NCBI RefSeq assembly: GCF_947500405.1
Contig: NZ_CANMRY010000011.1
Span: 1-64,000, forward strand
From: an uncultured Maribacter sp.
GTDB lineage: Bacteria; Bacteroidota; Bacteroidia; Flavobacteriales; Flavobacteriaceae
Length of the DNA stretch: 64,000 nucleotides
Reading direction: 5' to 3'
Shown: positions 20,901-31,599 of the stretch, one piece after another
Layout: every line of letters begins with the position of its first letter
How positions within the stretch are numbered: position 1 is the first letter of the stretch
Position numbers and translations under genes: made by a program
The notes under the pieces: model-generated
What the model was told of the DNA's origin: nothing
Databases searched by the model: none
The model's input: only the letters and a program-made list of their open reading frames with translations

Positions 20901-22196
20901 AACATTTTCCAAGATATCCCAAACTACAGGTTCTTTTTTATCTATTATCTTCTTAGCAGATTTAACTGTTTTTACAATACCTCTTTCAATTAACTTACGA
21001 ATTACAAAAGGCTTGTAAAGTTCGGCAGCCATATCTTTAGGAAGACCACATTCGTATAATTTTAATTCTGGCCCTACAACAATTACAGAACGAGCAGAAT
21101 AATCCACACGCTTACCAAGTAAGTTTTGACGGAAACGACCTTGCTTACCTTTCAATGAATCTGAAAGTGATTTTAATGGTCTGTTAGATTCTGTTTTTAC
21201 TGCAGATGCTTTACGTGTGTTATCAAATAAAGAATCTACAGATTCCTGAAGCATACGTTTCTCATTTCTAAGAATTACTTCTGGAGCTTTAATTTCTACT
21301 AAACGCTTTAAACGGTTATTACGAATAATAACTCTTCTATATAAATCATTTAAATCTGAAGTAGCAAAACGACCTCCATCTAATGGTACTAATGGACGTA
21401 ATTCTGGCGGAATTACAGGGATTACTTTCATAATCATCCATTCTGGCCTGTTATCTCTATTTTCTTGAGATTCTCTTAAAGCCTCGACAACCTGAAGTCT
21501 TTTTAAAGCCTCGGTCTTTCTTTGCTTAGAAGTCTCTGTATTTGCTTTATGTCTTAACTCATAAGATAATTCTGTTAAATCAATTCTTGCTAATAAATCT
21601 ATAAGGCACTCAGCACCCATTTTAGCGATAAACTTATTTGGGTCAGAATCTTCTAAATATTGATTTTCTTGCGGTAATTCCTCCGCAATATTTAAATACT
21701 CTTCTTCTGTTAAGAAATCCATTTTCTTAACTTCTTCTCCTTCTGGACCTTTAGCAATACCTGGTTGTATAACCACGTAACGCTCGTAATAGATAATCAT
21801 ATCTAATTTCTTAGATGGTAATCCAAGAAGGTATCCAATCTTATTAGGTAAAGAACGGAAATACCAGATATGCGCTACAGGAACCACCAAATTAATGTGC
21901 CCTACTCTATCTCTACGTACTTTTTTCTCTGTTACTTCTACCCCACAACGGTCACAAACAATACCACGGTAACGGATTCTTTTATATTTACCACAAGCAC
22001 ACTCATAATCCTTAACAGGACCAAAAATACGCTCACAGAAAAGACCATCTCTCTCTGGTTTGTGCGTTCTATAGTTAATTGTTTCAGGCTTTAAAACTTC
22101 ACCTTTAGATTCTCCTAAAATTGCTTCAGGAGATGCTAATCCGATGGATATTTTATCGAACCTTTTAATTGGGTTATTATCTTTTATTCTAGCCAT
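17901..22196 (-). CDS. rpoC: DNA-directed RNA polymerase subunit beta'
   Basis: 1431 residues, the catalytic subunit of RNA polymerase. It has the N-terminal zinc-binding cysteines (CACGKYKR...CDRCG at ~66-86), the universal Mg-binding motif [12 protein letters not shown], and the second zinc cluster ([13 protein letters not shown]). It follows rpoB by 58 bp in the conserved ribosomal-protein/RNAP operon, and a strong terminator follows. The protein is intact and of the expected length for Bacteroidota. Confidence 0.99.
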   Translation of the reverse strand: MARIKDNNPIKRFDKISIGLASPEAILGESKGEVLKPETINYRTHKPERDGLFCERIFGPVKDYECACGKYKRIRYRGIVCDRCGVEVTEKKVRRDRVGHINLVVPVAHIWYFRSLPNKIGYLLGLPSKKLDMIIYYERYVVIQPGIAKGPEGEEVKKMDFLTEEEYLNIAEELPQENQYLEDSDPNKFIAKMGAECLIDLLARIDLTELSYELRHKANTETSKQRKTEALKRLQVVEALRESQENRDNRPEWMIMKVIPVIPPELRPLVPLDGGRFATSDLNDLYRRVIIRNNRLKRLVEIKAPEVILRNEKRMLQESVDSLFDNTRKASAVKTESNRPLKSLSDSLKGKQGRFRQNLLGKRVDYSARSVIVVGPELKLYECGLPKDMAAELYKPFVIRKLIERGIVKTVKSAKKIIDKKEPVVWDILENVLKGHPVLLNRAPTLHRLGIQSFQPKLIEGKAIRLHPLACTAFNADFDGDQMAVHLPLGPEAILEAQLLMLASQNILNPANGSPITVPSQDMVLGLYYMTKERKSTPEVPIKGEGLTFYSYEEVEIALNEGMVNLNAGIKVRAKDFNEEGELVNKIIPTTVGRVLFNMRVPEQAGYINDVLNKKSLRDIIGGILAVTDVPTTADFLDRIKTLGYDYAFKGGLSFSLGDIIIPKEKHEMIADANGQVDGIMANYNMGLITNNERYNQVIDVWTSTNAQLTELAMKRIREDQQGFNSVYMMLDSGARGSKEQIRQLTGMRGLMAKPKKSTAGGGEIIENPILSNFKEGLSILEYFISTHGARKGLADTALKTADAGYLTRRLVDVSQDVIINIEDCGTLRGVEVQALKKNEEVVETLGARILGRVSLHDVYNPLTEEQLLTAGQEIMESDAKKINESPIEKVEVRSALTCEAKKGICAKCYGRNLSTNKMVQRGEAVGVVAAQSIGEPGTQLTLRTFHVGGIAGNISEDNKLIAKFGGVAEIEDLRTVTGEDSEGNPATIVISRTSEIKIVEPKSGIILSTNNIPYGSQLFIENGAKIAKEDVVCSWDPYNGVIVSEFPGQISYENIEQGVTYQVEIDEQTGFQEKVISESRNKKIIPTLLIKNGDEVLRSYNLPVGSHLMVDDNDKIKEGQILVKIPRKSAKAGDITGGLPRVTELFEARNPSNPAVVSEIDGVVSFGKIKRGNREIIIESKLGEVKKYLVKLSNQILVQENDYVRAGMPLSDGSITPEDILKIKGPSAVQQYLVNEVQEVYRLQGVKINDKHFEVVVRQMMRKVRIVDPGDTIFLENQLIHKQDFIVENDEIYGKKVITDAGESDTIKAGQIITARELRDENSILRREDKNLIEARDAVAATATPILQGITRASLQTKSFISAASFQETTKVLNEAAVSGKVDTLEGLKENVIVGHKIPAGTGMRDYDNIIVGSKEEYDEIMARKEALKF

Positions 22197-22254
22197 AATA
22201 TAATGGTGATACTAAATTAACAATGTGTTCTTAAATCGTTTTATCGATTTTTAC

Positions 22255-25200
22255 TTATTCCTCTAATCTAATGTCTAAACCTAAACCTTTAAGTTCATGC
22301 ATTAATACGTTAAAAGATTCTGGTAAACCAGGTTCTGGCATTGTTTCGCCTTTTACAATAGATTCATATGTTTTTGCTCTACCTATAACGTCATCAGACT
22401 TAACAGTCAATATTTCACGTAATGTTGCAGATGCTCCATATGCCTCTAGTGCCCATACTTCCATTTCTCCAAAACGCTGACCACCAAATTGTGCTTTACC
22501 ACCTAATGGCTGTTGCGTAATTAAAGAGTAAGGTCCTATAGAACGAGCGTGCATTTTATCATCTACCATATGTCCTAATTTTAACATATAGATTACACCT
22601 ACTGTTGCTGGTTGGTCAAAACGCTGACCAGTACCACCATCATAAAGGTAAGTATGTCCAAATCTTGGAATACCTGCTTCATCAGTATATGCATTAATCT
22701 GATCTAAAGTAGCTCCATCAAAAATTGGAGTTCCAAACTTTTTACCAAGTTTAAGACCTGCCCAACCTAATACAGTCTCATAAATTTGACCAATGTTCAT
22801 ACGAGAAGGCACCCCTAGCGGATTTAACACAATGTCTACTGGTGTTCCATCTTCTAAGAACGGCATATCTTCATGACGTACTATACGAGAAACAATACCT
22901 TTGTTTCCATGACGACCCGCCATTTTATCACCAACTTTTAATTTACGTTTTTTAGCAACATAAACTTTAGCTAATTTAATAATACCTGCTGGCAATTCAT
23001 CCCCTACAGATATAGTAAATTTATCTCTTCTTAGGTTACCCTGAAGATCGTTTAACTTAATCTTATAGTTATGTAATAAATCTGCTAATTGTGCATTTGT
23101 ATCTTTATCTGTAGTCCAGCTTCCACCAACTAAGTGCGCAAAATCATCTACTGCATTTAACATCTTCATGGTGTATTTTTTACCTTTTGGTAAAACCTCT
23201 TCCCCTAAATCGTTTAATACTCCTTGTGATGTTTTTCCATTAACTATGATAAATAATTTTTCAATTAAGATATCTTTTAATTGTTGAAACTTTACTTCGT
23301 ATTCTAATTCTAATTTAGATATTGCTTCTTTATCTTCGGAACGCTTACGCTTATCTTTTATAGATCTAGAGAATAATTTCTTTTCAATTACAACACCTCT
23401 TAAAGATGGTGAAGCTTTTAAGGAAGCATCTTTTACATCTCCAGCTTTATCACCAAAAATAGCACGTAATAATTTTTCTTCTGGAGTTGGATCAGATTCT
23501 CCTTTTGGTGTAATCTTACCAATAAGAATATCACCAGGCTTAACCTCTGCTCCAATACGAATCATTCCATTTTCATCCAAATCTTTTGTTGCTTCTTCCG
23601 AAACATTTGGAATATCATGCGTTAATTCTTCGGCTCCTAATTTTGTATCACGAACATCTAAAGAGTATTCATCTACATGGATTGAGGTAAATACATCTTC
23701 ACGAACAACTTTTTCAGAAATTACAATTGCATCCTCAAAGTTATATCCTTTCCAAGGCATAAATGCTACCACTAAGTTTCTACCTAATGCTAATTCTCCT
23801 TTTTCTGTTGCGTATCCCTCACAAAGAACTTGCCCTTTTTTAACTCTGTCCCCTTTTTGAACAATAGGTTTAAGATTTATACTTGTTCCTTGGTTTGTTT
23901 TTCTAAACTTAACTAATTTGTACGTCTTAGAATCTTCTTCAAAACTAACTAGTCTCTCTTCATCTGTACGATCGTACTTTACTGTAATTTTCTGAGAATC
24001 TACATACTCAACAACACCTTCTCCTTCAGCATTTATTAATACTCTAGAATCTGATGCTACTTGACGCTCTAAACCAGTACCTACAATTGGAGATTGTGGT
24101 TTTAATAATGGTACTGCCTGGCGCATCATGTTAGACCCCATCAATGCACGGTTGGCATCATCATGCTCTAAGAATGGAATTAATGATGCAGATATAGATG
24201 CAATTTGATTTGGAGCAACATCCGTATATTGTATTTCTGATGGATCTACAACTGGGAAATCTCCTTCTTCTCTTGCAATTACTTTTTCTGTATCTATTGT
24301 ACCATCTTCTTTTAAAGGAATATTTGCTTGCGCAATTTTCATTCCTTCTTCCTCTTCTGCACTTAAGTATCTAAACTCTTCAATATCAACTTTAGAATCC
24401 GTTACCTTACGGTATGGTGTTTCTAAGAATCCCATTGGGTTAACTTTTGCAAAAACTGCTAAAGAAGATATAAGACCAATGTTTGGACCTTCTGGTGTTT
24501 CAATAGGACATAATCTTCCGTAGTGCGTATAGTGAACATCACGCACTTCGAAACCTGCTCTTTCTCTTGATAAACCTCCAGGTCCAAGTGCAGATAATCT
24601 ACGCTTATGTGTAATCTCAGCTAATGGATTTGTTTGATCCATAAACTGAGATAACTGGTTAGTTCCAAAGAACGAGTTAATTACAGAAGATAATGTTTTA
24701 GCATTAATTAAATCAATTGGTGTAAAAACTTCATTATCACGAACGTTCATACGCTCACGAATGGTTCTTGCCATACGAGCTAAACCTACACCAAATTGAG
24801 ATGATAATTGCTCCCCTACTGTACGTACACGACGGTTAGATAAGTGATCAATATCATCAATCTCTGCTTTTGAGTTAATTAACTCAATTAAATACTTAAT
24901 AATAGTTATAATATCTTCTTTGGTTAAGACTTGCTTGTCCATTCCAATATCTAACTGTAATTTTTTGTTCATTCTATAACGACCAACTTCACCTAAGTTA
25001 TAACGTTGATCAGAAAAGAATAATTTATCAATTATACCTCTTGCAGTTTCCTCATCTGGCGGTTCTGCATTACGTAATTGACGGTATATATGTTCAACAG
25101 CTTCTTTTTCAGAGTTTGTTGGATCTTTCTGTAGTGTGTTATGAATAATTGCATAATCAGACTGCGCATTATTTTCTTTATGTAATAATACCGTCTTAAC

Positions 25201-26064
25201 ATCAGCATCCATAATTTCTTGAATATGATCTTTTTCAAGAATAGTGTCACGATCTAAAACAATTTCATTTCTTTCTATAGATACAACTTCACCTGTATCC
25301 TCATCTACGAAATCTTCATGCCAAGTGTTCAATACTCTGGCCGCAAGTTTACGGCCTAATACTTTCTTTAAACCTGCTGTAGAAACTTTTACTTCCTCAG
25401 AAAGGTCAAAAATTTCTAAAATATCTTTATCTCTTTCAAAACCAATTGCTCTAAATAAAGTAGTAACAGGTAATTTTTTCTTTCTATCAATATAGGCGTA
25501 CATAACGCCATTGATATCTGTAGCAAATTCTATCCAAGAACCTTTAAAAGGAATTACTCTTGCTGAATAAAGCTTAGTTCCATTTGCGTGAAAAGATTGC
25601 CCAAAGAATACCCCTGGAGAACGGTGTAATTGAGATACTACAACTCTTTCTGCACCATTTATAACAAATGTACCACTAGGTGTCATATAGGGTATAGTAC
25701 CTAAGTAAACATCCTGTACAATTGTTTCAAAATCCTCATGTTCTGGATCTGTACAATATAATTTAAGTCTAGCCTTTAAAGGCACACTATAAGTAAGTCC
25801 ACGCTCTATACATTCTTGAATTGAATATCTAGGTGGATCTATAAAATAATCTAAAAATTCCAATACAAACTGATTTCTAGTATCAGTTATTGGAAAGTTT
25901 TCCATGAAGGTATTGTATAATCCTTCATCTCCTCTTTGATCAGATTTAGTTTCAAGTTGAAAGAAATCTTGAAATGATTTAATCTGAATATCCAAGAAAT
26001 CTGGATATTCCGGAGTGTTCTTAGCGGATGCAAAATTAATTCTCTGAGTCTGATTTTTGAACAT
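22255..26064 (-). CDS. rpoB: DNA-directed RNA polymerase subunit beta
   Basis: 1269 residues, start [15 protein letters not shown]. The rifampicin-pocket region is recognisable ([33 protein letters not shown], given in part: [18 protein letters not shown]), with the wild-type-like Ser, Gln, Asp, His and Arg positions. The C-terminal clamp motifs ([20 protein letters not shown], in part) are also present. rpoB lies between rplL and rpoC; a hairpin separates it from rplL, consistent with separate dosing of polymerase and ribosomal protein synthesis. Confidence 0.99.
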   Translation of the reverse strand: MFKNQTQRINFASAKNTPEYPDFLDIQIKSFQDFFQLETKSDQRGDEGLYNTFMENFPITDTRNQFVLEFLDYFIDPPRYSIQECIERGLTYSVPLKARLKLYCTDPEHEDFETIVQDVYLGTIPYMTPSGTFVINGAERVVVSQLHRSPGVFFGQSFHANGTKLYSARVIPFKGSWIEFATDINGVMYAYIDRKKKLPVTTLFRAIGFERDKDILEIFDLSEEVKVSTAGLKKVLGRKLAARVLNTWHEDFVDEDTGEVVSIERNEIVLDRDTILEKDHIQEIMDADVKTVLLHKENNAQSDYAIIHNTLQKDPTNSEKEAVEHIYRQLRNAEPPDEETARGIIDKLFFSDQRYNLGEVGRYRMNKKLQLDIGMDKQVLTKEDIITIIKYLIELINSKAEIDDIDHLSNRRVRTVGEQLSSQFGVGLARMARTIRERMNVRDNEVFTPIDLINAKTLSSVINSFFGTNQLSQFMDQTNPLAEITHKRRLSALGPGGLSRERAGFEVRDVHYTHYGRLCPIETPEGPNIGLISSLAVFAKVNPMGFLETPYRKVTDSKVDIEEFRYLSAEEEEGMKIAQANIPLKEDGTIDTEKVIAREEGDFPVVDPSEIQYTDVAPNQIASISASLIPFLEHDDANRALMGSNMMRQAVPLLKPQSPIVGTGLERQVASDSRVLINAEGEGVVEYVDSQKITVKYDRTDEERLVSFEEDSKTYKLVKFRKTNQGTSINLKPIVQKGDRVKKGQVLCEGYATEKGELALGRNLVVAFMPWKGYNFEDAIVISEKVVREDVFTSIHVDEYSLDVRDTKLGAEELTHDIPNVSEEATKDLDENGMIRIGAEVKPGDILIGKITPKGESDPTPEEKLLRAIFGDKAGDVKDASLKASPSLRGVVIEKKLFSRSIKDKRKRSEDKEAISKLELEYEVKFQQLKDILIEKLFIIVNGKTSQGVLNDLGEEVLPKGKKYTMKMLNAVDDFAHLVGGSWTTDKDTNAQLADLLHNYKIKLNDLQGNLRRDKFTISVGDELPAGIIKLAKVYVAKKRKLKVGDKMAGRHGNKGIVSRIVRHEDMPFLEDGTPVDIVLNPLGVPSRMNIGQIYETVLGWAGLKLGKKFGTPIFDGATLDQINAYTDEAGIPRFGHTYLYDGGTGQRFDQPATVGVIYMLKLGHMVDDKMHARSIGPYSLITQQPLGGKAQFGGQRFGEMEVWALEAYGASATLREILTVKSDDVIGRAKTYESIVKGETMPEPGLPESFNVLMHELKGLGLDIRLEE

Positions 26065-26130
26065 CTATGGACAGTATTTTGATCGTGAATACTAAATGGG
26101 TTGTATATTTCTTAATATACATAATATATA

Positions 26131-26175
26131 AAAAAGGCTTAGGTCTAAGCGCAAATTTGCGAAAAGACCTAAACC
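26131..26175 (-). terminator. rplL-rpoB intercistronic hairpin / attenuator
   Basis: TTAGGTCT (26139-26146) pairs with AGACCTAA (26165-26172), extended by GG/CC outside one mismatch. The loop contains the 12-bp palindrome CGCAAATTTGCG (26150-26161). On the minus strand the hairpin is followed by a U run (A run 26131-26135). Its place between rplL and rpoB matches the partial terminator known there in E. coli, which lowers rpoBC relative to rplJL expression. Confidence 0.75.
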
Positions 26176-26198
26176 ATAAGTGCTATATGTTGTTGCTA

Positions 26199-26576
26199 TT
26201 ATTTAAGCTCAACTTCTGCTCCTGCTTCTTCTAATGAATTCTTGATTCCTTCAGCTTCGTCTTTAGAAACACCTTCTTTAATTGCTTTTGGTGCGCTATC
26301 AACTATGTCTTTAGCATCTTTTAATCCTAAACCAGTTAATTCTTTAACTAATTTTACAACTGCTAACTTAGAAGCACCAGCTGCTTTTAATATTACATCA
26401 AATTCTGATTTTTCTTCAGCAGCTTCACCACCACCAGCAGCTCCACCAGCAGCAACAGCAACTGCAGCAGCTGCAGGCTCTATACCGTATTCATCTTTTA
26501 ATATATCAGCTAATTCATTTACTTCTTTTACAGTAAGATTAACTAATTGTTCTGCGAAATCTTTTAAATCTGCCAT
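26199..26576 (-). CDS. rplL: 50S ribosomal protein L7/L12 (bL12)
   Basis: 125 residues. The N-terminal dimerisation helices are followed by an Ala/Gly-rich hinge ([21 protein letters not shown], in part at ~34-52) and the C-terminal factor-binding domain ([23 protein letters not shown], in part). It forms the ribosome stalk and recruits translational GTPases. It follows rplJ by 50 bp. Confidence 0.98.
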   Translation of the reverse strand: MADLKDFAEQLVNLTVKEVNELADILKDEYGIEPAAAAVAVAAGGAAGGGEAAEEKSEFDVILKAAGASKLAVVKLVKELTGLGLKDAKDIVDSAPKAIKEGVSKDEAEGIKNSLEEAGAEVELK

Positions 26577-26626
26577 TTTTACTATCGTTTAATAAATTTT
26601 TAAAATATAATTGTTTTTAGTGCGTA

Positions 26627-27142
26627 CTATTTCTCTGATAATGTTTTAAGGATTCCAGATAGTTTACTACCACCAGATTTAAGTCCAGAAATAACATTCT
26701 TAGCAGGAGACTGTAATAATCCAATAATCTCGCCAATCATTTCCTCTTTAGACTTAATGCTAACTAAAGCATCCAAATTCTCATCACCAATATAAACTGC
26801 TTCTTCTACGAAAGCTCCTTTTAATAAAGGTCTGTCAGATTTTTTTCTGAAATTCTTTATTAATTTTGCTGGCGCATTTCCTACTTCAGAAAACATTAAA
26901 GAAGTATTCCCTTTAAGTACTTCAGGAAGTTCTCCAAATTCTCTATCAGAAGCCTCCATTGCTTTTGCAAGCAATGTATTTTTAACTACCGCTAGTCTAA
27001 TGTCTGCCTTGAAACATGCCCTTCTTAAATCCGAAGTAGTAACTGCATCAAGACCAGAGATATCTGCTAAATAAATAGTAGAACTATCTCCTAACTGCGT
27101 AGTCAAATCTTGTATAACGTTTGCTTTTTCTTCTCTTGTCAT
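26627..27142 (-). CDS. rplJ: 50S ribosomal protein L10 (uL10)
   Basis: 171 residues, the stalk base protein that binds 23S rRNA and L7/L12 dimers. It starts MTREEKANVIQDLTTQLGD and shows the family pattern FKADIRLAVVKNTLLAKAM and a C-terminal helix for bL12 binding. It sits between rplA and rplL in the conserved order. Confidence 0.98.
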   Translation of the reverse strand: MTREEKANVIQDLTTQLGDSSTIYLADISGLDAVTTSDLRRACFKADIRLAVVKNTLLAKAMEASDREFGELPEVLKGNTSLMFSEVGNAPAKLIKNFRKKSDRPLLKGAFVEEAVYIGDENLDALVSIKSKEEMIGEIIGLLQSPAKNVISGLKSGGSKLSGILKTLSEK

Positions 27143-27168
27143 AATTAAATTTTTAAACTACCAGTTAA

Positions 27169-27858
27169 TTAAACTGTTTTTGGGTCTAATTGAACACTAG
27201 GACTCATTGTACTAGACATGAATATTGACTTAATATACACACCTTTAGAAGCCGTTGGTTTCAATTTATTTAAAGTATCTAATAACTCTTTACAGTTTCC
27301 TGCAATTTTATCAGCAGAGAAAGACGCCTTTCCAATTGCTGTGTGCACGATACCAGTCTTATCAACTTTAAAATCTATTTTACCTGCTTTTACTTCTGTA
27401 ACTGCTTTAGCAACATCCATAGTAACAGTACCTGTTTTTGGGTTAGGCATTAAACCTCTTGGACCTAATACTCTTCCCAGAGGACCTAATTTTCCCATTA
27501 CGCTTGGCATTGTGATAATTACATCAACATCTGTCCAACCCGCTTTTATTTTTGTCAAATATTCATCTAATCCAACATAATCCGCACCAGCTTCTGTAGC
27601 TTCTGCTTCTTTATCTGGAGTAACCAAAGCCAATACTTTTACATCCTTACCTGTTCCATGTGGAAGTGTAACAACCCCACGAACCATTTGATTTGCTTTT
27701 CTTGGATCTACACCCAAACGAACAGCTAAATCTATAGATGCATCAAATTTTGTGTTGGTAATTTCTTTTACTAAAGCAGACGCCTCATCAACAGAATAAA
27801 GTTTATCTTTTTCTATTTTAGCACGAGCCTCCTTTTGGTTCTTTGTTAACTTTGCCAT
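27169..27858 (-). CDS. rplA: 50S ribosomal protein L1 (uL1)
   Basis: 229 residues, the L1-stalk protein that also represses its own operon in many bacteria. The conserved segments [18 protein letters not shown] and [14 protein letters not shown] are present. It is 19 bp downstream of rplK, as in E. coli and other bacteria. Confidence 0.98.
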   Translation of the reverse strand: MAKLTKNQKEARAKIEKDKLYSVDEASALVKEITNTKFDASIDLAVRLGVDPRKANQMVRGVVTLPHGTGKDVKVLALVTPDKEAEATEAGADYVGLDEYLTKIKAGWTDVDVIITMPSVMGKLGPLGRVLGPRGLMPNPKTGTVTMDVAKAVTEVKAGKIDFKVDKTGIVHTAIGKASFSADKIAGNCKELLDTLNKLKPTASKGVYIKSIFMSSTMSPSVQLDPKTV

Positions 27859-27877
27859 TTAAATTGCTTTTAAGATT

Positions 27878-28315
27878 TTAAAAAGGTCTTTTACCTGCAA
27901 CTTTTAAACCCATAGATCTTGCTGTTCCTGCGATCATGCTCATTGCTGATTCTACAGTAAATGCATTTAAATCTACCATTTTGTCTTCGGCTATTGCCTT
28001 AACCTGGTCCCAAGTTACATTACCTGATTTTACTCTGTTAGGTTCGCCAGATCCTTTTTTAATCTTAGCTGCTTCCAATAGCTGAACTGCCGCTGGTGGT
28101 GTTTTTACAATAAAATCAAACGATTTATCTTTGTATACGGTGATAACAACTGGTAAAACTTTACCTGGTTTATCCTGCGTACGAGCATTAAACTGCTTAC
28201 AGAATTCCATAATGTTAACACCGGCAGCACCTAAGGCGGGTCCAACCGGTGGCGATGGATTCGCTGCACCTCCCCTAACTTGTAGTTTAACTACTTTACC
28301 TACTTCTTTTGCCAT
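27878..28315 (-). CDS. rplK: 50S ribosomal protein L11 (uL11)
   Basis: 145 residues. It has the N-terminal family signature [20 protein letters not shown] with the thiostrepton-region proline pair, and a C-terminal rRNA-binding domain ([20 protein letters not shown]). It binds the GTPase centre of 23S rRNA. It follows nusG (67-bp gap) and leads into rplA. Confidence 0.98.
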   Translation of the reverse strand: MAKEVGKVVKLQVRGGAANPSPPVGPALGAAGVNIMEFCKQFNARTQDKPGKVLPVVITVYKDKSFDFIVKTPPAAVQLLEAAKIKKGSGEPNRVKSGNVTWDQVKAIAEDKMVDLNAFTVESAMSMIAGTARSMGLKVAGKRPF

Positions 28316-28382
28316 TGTTTTTAATTAAATTGAAAGTGTACCAGTGGAAGCGATACAACTTTTAAATATGTAACAAATTATA

Positions 28383-28934
28383 TTAAATTTTCTCTACTTG
28401 CATGTAACTTAGTTCTAATGGTGTTTTTCTTCCGAAAATCTTAACCATTACCTCAAGTTTACGTTTTTCCTCATTAATTTTTTCAACAGTACCATTAAAA
28501 CCATTAAAAGGACCATCTATTACTTTCACAGTTTCGCCAAAAACAAAAGGTATTGCAACGCTATCTGTATTTACAGTTAACTCATCTACTTTACCTAACA
28601 TTCTATTTACCTCAGATTTTCTAAGCGGCACAGGATCTCCTCCTTTAGTTTCCCCTAAAAATCCAATAACATTTGTAATAGACCTAATAATGTGAATCAT
28701 CTCTCCACCTAAATTAGCTTTGATCATGATGTAACCAGGAAAATAAACTCTTTCCTTATTAATTTTTTTCCCGTTTCTAATCTGAATAACTTTCTCTGTT
28801 GGAACTAAAACATCTTCTAAATAATCAGAAAAACCTAAACGAGCAACCTCACTTTCAATATATCCTTTTATTTTATGCTCTTGCCCACTAACAGCTCTTA
28901 CCACATACCACTTCTTCTCTAAAACTTCAGACAT
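28383..28934 (-). CDS. nusG: Transcription termination/antitermination factor NusG
   Basis: 183 residues. The NGN domain (WYVVRAVSGQEHKIKGYIE; YFPGYIMIKANL) and C-terminal KOW domain (FGETVKVIDGPFNGFNGTVE) are clear. NusG stimulates elongation and links RNA polymerase to the ribosome or Rho. It is 8 bp downstream of secE in the classical secE-nusG-rplK arrangement. Confidence 0.97.
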   Translation of the reverse strand: MSEVLEKKWYVVRAVSGQEHKIKGYIESEVARLGFSDYLEDVLVPTEKVIQIRNGKKINKERVYFPGYIMIKANLGGEMIHIIRSITNVIGFLGETKGGDPVPLRKSEVNRMLGKVDELTVNTDSVAIPFVFGETVKVIDGPFNGFNGTVEKINEEKRKLEVMVKIFGRKTPLELSYMQVEKI

Positions 28935-28942
28935 GATTGAGC

Positions 28943-29131
28943 TTAGTTTAAAACATTATTAAAATACAACTGAACCAACTTACTTAAAGCTGAGTCTACA
29001 CCCCAAGTAGCTAATGCGAACAAAATTGAAAACACCGCAACTACCACCATAAGATTTGATGACTCCGAACGCGGAGGCAGTGTGACATTATTTTTTAGCT
29101 CCTCAATAGACTCTTTTATGTATGACAACAT
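28943..29131 (-). CDS. secE: Preprotein translocase subunit SecE
   Basis: 62 residues: an amphipathic N-terminal helix (YIKESIEELKNNVTLP) and a single membrane segment (LMVVVAVFSILFALATWGVD). This is the short single-TM form of SecE, an essential part of SecYEG. It lies between tRNA-Trp and nusG. Confidence 0.95.
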   Translation of the reverse strand: MLSYIKESIEELKNNVTLPPRSESSNLMVVVAVFSILFALATWGVDSALSKLVQLYFNNVLN

Positions 29132-29192
29132 AGCTATATTATTTTTTCAGTTTGATTAGAAAAAAAGAAACAAATATTTCTTTTACAATTTG

Positions 29193-29265
29193 CACGGCAG
29201 GAGAGACTCGAACTCCCGACACCTGGTTTTGGAGACCAGTGCTCTACCAACTGAGCTACAACCGT
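29193..29265 (-). tRNA. trnW: tRNA-Trp (anticodon CCA)
   Basis: A 73-nt cloverleaf read on the minus strand: acceptor ACGGTTG/CTGCCGT with one T-T mismatch, D stem GCTC/GAGC, anticodon stem CTGGT/ACCAG with loop CTCCAAA, and T arm GGGAG-TTCGAGT-CTCTC. The anticodon CCA reads UGG. It lies between tuf and secE, the usual tuf-tRNA(Trp)-secE-nusG arrangement. Confidence 0.95.
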
Positions 29266-29270
29266 GTGTA

Positions 29271-29319
29271 TTTTACACTGAAAGGTATCCGCCAATGGCG
29301 GACACCTCATAATGTAAAA
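29271..29319 (-). other. Stem-loop between tuf and tRNA-Trp
   Basis: GGTATCCGCC (29284-29293) pairs with GGCGGACACC (29297-29306) with one mismatch and loop AAT. Outside it TTTTACA (29271-29277) pairs with TGTAAAA (29313-29319). There is no strong U run on the minus strand, so an RNA-processing hairpin or weak attenuator between tuf mRNA and tRNA-Trp is more likely than a full terminator. Confidence 0.7.
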
Positions 29320-29331
29320 CTATAAATTATT

Positions 29332-30519
29332 TTAATCTAAAATCTTAGTTACCTGACCAGCTCCTACTGTTCTACCACCTTCACGTATTGCAAAACGCAA
29401 TCCTACGCTTAATGCAATTGGAGATAATAACTCAACAGTAATAGTAAGGTTATCACCAGGCATAACCATCTCTACTCCAGAAGGAAGATTAATTGTACCT
29501 GTTACATCCGTTGTTCTTACGTAGAACTGAGGACGATAGTTATTATGGAATGGTGTATGACGACCACCTTCTTCTTTTTTAAGGATATAAACCTCTGCCT
29601 CAAATTTAGCGTGTGGAGTTACAGAACCTGGCTTACAGATTACCATACCTCTTTTAATATCAGTCTTTTCAATACCTCTTAATAAGATACCAACATTATC
29701 ACCAGCTTCACCTCTATCTAATATCTTACGGAACATCTCAACCCCTGTAATTGTAGAAGCTAATTTTTCAGCACCCATACCAATAATATCAACAGCGTCT
29801 CCTGTATTAGCAACACCAGTTTCTATACGACCTGTAGCAACAGTTCCACGACCAGTAATTGTAAATACATCCTCAATTGGCATTAAGAAATCTTTATCAA
29901 CATCTCTCTTAGGTAATTCAATCCAAGCATCAACCTCTTCCATTAATTTCATTACTGTATCAACCCACTTTTGCTCACCATTAAGTGCACCTAAAGCAGA
30001 ACCAGCAACAACAGGTCCATTATCACCATCATACTCATAGAAAGAAAGTAATTCTCTTACTTCCATCTCAACTAATTCTAAAAGCTCCTCATCATCAACC
30101 ATATCCACTTTATTCATGAATACAACTATTCTTGGAATACCTACCTGACGTCCCAATAAGATGTGTTCACGTGTTTGTGGCATTGGACCATCTGTAGCAG
30201 CAACAACCAATATAGCACCATCCATTTGAGCAGCACCAGTTACCATGTTCTTAACATAATCGGCGTGACCAGGACAATCTACGTGTGCGTAGTGACGATT
30301 TGCAGTAGCATATTCTACGTGCGATGTATTAATTGTAATACCTCTTTCTTTTTCTTCAGGAGCGTTATCGATAGAATCGAAACTTCTTAATTCAGAAAGA
30401 CCTGCATTTGCCAATACCGTAGTAATAGCAGCAGTTAATGTAGTTTTACCGTGATCTACGTGTCCAATAGTACCTATATTTAAGTGCGGTTTGGAACGAT
30501 CGAAAGTTTCCTTTGCCAT
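29332..30519 (-). CDS. tuf: Elongation factor Tu
   Basis: 395 residues. The GTPase motifs are GHVDHGKT (19-26), DCPGH and NKVDMVDD. Domains II and III follow ([26 protein letters not shown] at the end). EF-Tu delivers aminoacyl-tRNA to the ribosome. The gene is embedded in a tRNA cluster, with tRNA-Thr upstream and tRNA-Trp downstream. Confidence 0.99.
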   Translation of the reverse strand: MAKETFDRSKPHLNIGTIGHVDHGKTTLTAAITTVLANAGLSELRSFDSIDNAPEEKERGITINTSHVEYATANRHYAHVDCPGHADYVKNMVTGAAQMDGAILVVAATDGPMPQTREHILLGRQVGIPRIVVFMNKVDMVDDEELLELVEMEVRELLSFYEYDGDNGPVVAGSALGALNGEQKWVDTVMKLMEEVDAWIELPKRDVDKDFLMPIEDVFTITGRGTVATGRIETGVANTGDAVDIIGMGAEKLASTITGVEMFRKILDRGEAGDNVGILLRGIEKTDIKRGMVICKPGSVTPHAKFEAEVYILKKEEGGRHTPFHNNYRPQFYVRTTDVTGTINLPSGVEMVMPGDNLTITVELLSPIALSVGLRFAIREGGRTVGAGQVTKILD

Positions 30520-30576
30520 GTTTAATGAATTTTAATCTTTAGTTTATATTAGTGTACAAATTTTATCTTCAAAATG

Positions 30577-30648
30577 AGCCAATGACGAGATTTGAACTCG
30601 TGACCTCTTCCTTACCAAGGAAACGCTCTACCCCTGAGCTACACCGGC
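30577..30648 (-). tRNA. trnT: tRNA-Thr (anticodon GGT)
   Basis: A 72-nt cloverleaf on the minus strand: acceptor GCCGGTG/CATTGGC, D stem GCTC/GAGC, anticodon stem TTTCC/GGAAG with loop TTGGTAA, T arm ACGAG-TTCAAAT-CTCGT. The anticodon GGT reads ACC/ACU. It is directly upstream of tuf. Confidence 0.95.
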
Positions 30649-30752
30649 GTAAAGTGCTCAATTTAACACCTTAAACAACCAAAGCCCATTAAAGGTGTTT
30701 ATTACACAAAAAACAGAAGCAACCCATGGCTGTTCTGTTTTTTTATGTTTTG

Positions 30753-30825
30753 AGCGGGAGACCGGGTTCGAACCGGCGACATTCAGCTTGGAAGGCTGAC
30801 GCTCTACCAACTGAGCTACTCCCGC
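30753..30825 (-). tRNA. trnG: tRNA-Gly (anticodon TCC)
   Basis: A 73-nt cloverleaf on the minus strand with perfect acceptor GCGGGAG/CTCCCGC, anticodon stem TCAGC/GCTGA with loop CTTCCAA, and T arm GCCGG-TTCGAAC-CCGGT. The spacer to the following tRNA-Thr (30649-30752) carries two inverted-repeat stems that may serve processing. Confidence 0.95.
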
Positions 30826-30853
30826 TTATTTACTCCTTGAAAAAATCAAAAAG

Positions 30854-30882
30854 CAAAATTACAACATTTTCAAAATTTCAAA
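30854..30882 (-). promoter_or_regulatory. Candidate promoter before tRNA-Gly
   Basis: On the minus strand TAATTTTG (30861-30854) fits the -7 box TAnnTTTG, with TTTG (30882-30879) 17 bp upstream as a -33 element. It would start about 25 nt before the tRNA-Gly 5' end. The surrounding sequence is very A/T-rich, so a chance match is possible. Confidence 0.4.
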
Positions 30883-30974
30883 AAACTATTTTAAAATAAT
30901 CTTTTATCAAAAAGCTAATTTTAATTTTAGCTTTGCAAAAGTAACCTTTTAAAAGTACTTTCTAAAATTTTTTG

Positions 30975-31056
<82 letters not shown>

Positions 31057-31084
31057 AAACCATTATTTAAAGAACTTTTTAAAG

Positions 31085-31158
31085 AGCCGATGGAGGGACT
31101 CGAACCCACGACCTGCTGATTACAAATCAGCTGCTCTAGCCAGCTGAGCTACATCGGC
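31085..31158 (-). tRNA. trnT: tRNA-Thr (anticodon TGT)
   Basis: A 74-nt cloverleaf on the minus strand: acceptor GCCGATG/CATCGGC, anticodon stem GCTGA/TCAGC with loop TTTGTAA, T arm GTGGG-TTCGAGT-CCCTC. The anticodon TGT reads ACA/ACG. It is the first tRNA of the cluster that runs into tuf. Confidence 0.95.
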
Positions 31159-31179
31159 TTTTTATACTTTTTTAGCTAT

Positions 31180-31206
31180 AAAAAAGTCCGCTATTTCTAA
31201 CGGACT
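31180..31206 (-). terminator. hpf terminator
   Basis: AGTCCG (31185-31190) pairs with CGGACT (31201-31206). The minus-strand hairpin is followed by a run of U (A run 31181-31185). It lies about 55 bp beyond the hpf stop and directly before the tRNA-Thr gene. Confidence 0.8.
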
Positions 31207-31207
31207 G

Positions 31208-31237
31208 CAAATGTATACGTTTTTTTGTTTAAACAAA
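31208..31237 (-). promoter_or_regulatory. Promoter of the tRNA-tuf cluster
   Basis: On the minus strand TACATTTG (31215-31208) matches the -7 box TAnnTTTG, and TTTG (31237-31234) is 18 bp upstream as the -33 element. The predicted start falls inside the hpf terminator hairpin, about 45 nt before the tRNA-Thr 5' end, so the new transcript would begin as the upstream one is terminated. Confidence 0.6.
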
Positions 31238-31259
31238 ACAAAAAATGAAAAAAATTTAG

Positions 31260-31562
31260 TTAAGCTTGCGCTCTTATTTTTTGCTTCTTTTTTATTAGCC
31301 TTCTTTCCAGAGAATTACATGCAGAATCAACAGCTTCTTCAAAAGATTTACATTGTTTTTTTACTATAAAATTATCTTTAGGAATGTTCAATTTTATTTC
31401 TACAATCTTATTTTCTTTCAATTTATTATTATCTAGTTTTAAAAATACCTCCGAACTTATAACCTTATCATAAAAAGTTTCTAGCTTATCTAACCTACTT
31501 TGTACAAAATGTATTAAAGACTTATCTGCATTAAAGTTCACGGATTGTGCATTTACTTTCAT
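31260..31562 (-). CDS. hpf: Ribosome hibernation promoting factor, short form (HPF/RaiA)
   Basis: 100 residues with the pattern of the HPF/RaiA (sigma-54 modulation) family: MKVNAQSVNFNADKSLIHFV, LDKLETFYDKVISSEVFL, and C-terminal IKKKQKIRAQ. It lacks the C-terminal dimerisation domain of long HPF. It binds the 30S decoding region and stabilises inactive ribosomes. It is downstream of xerC (37-bp gap), an arrangement common in Bacteroidota. Confidence 0.9.
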   Translation of the reverse strand: MKVNAQSVNFNADKSLIHFVQSRLDKLETFYDKVISSEVFLKLDNNKLKENKIVEIKLNIPKDNFIVKKQCKSFEEAVDSACNSLERRLIKKKQKIRAQA

Positions 31563-31599
31563 AGAATATTAATTTAAAAAGTTAAACAATTAAATATTA

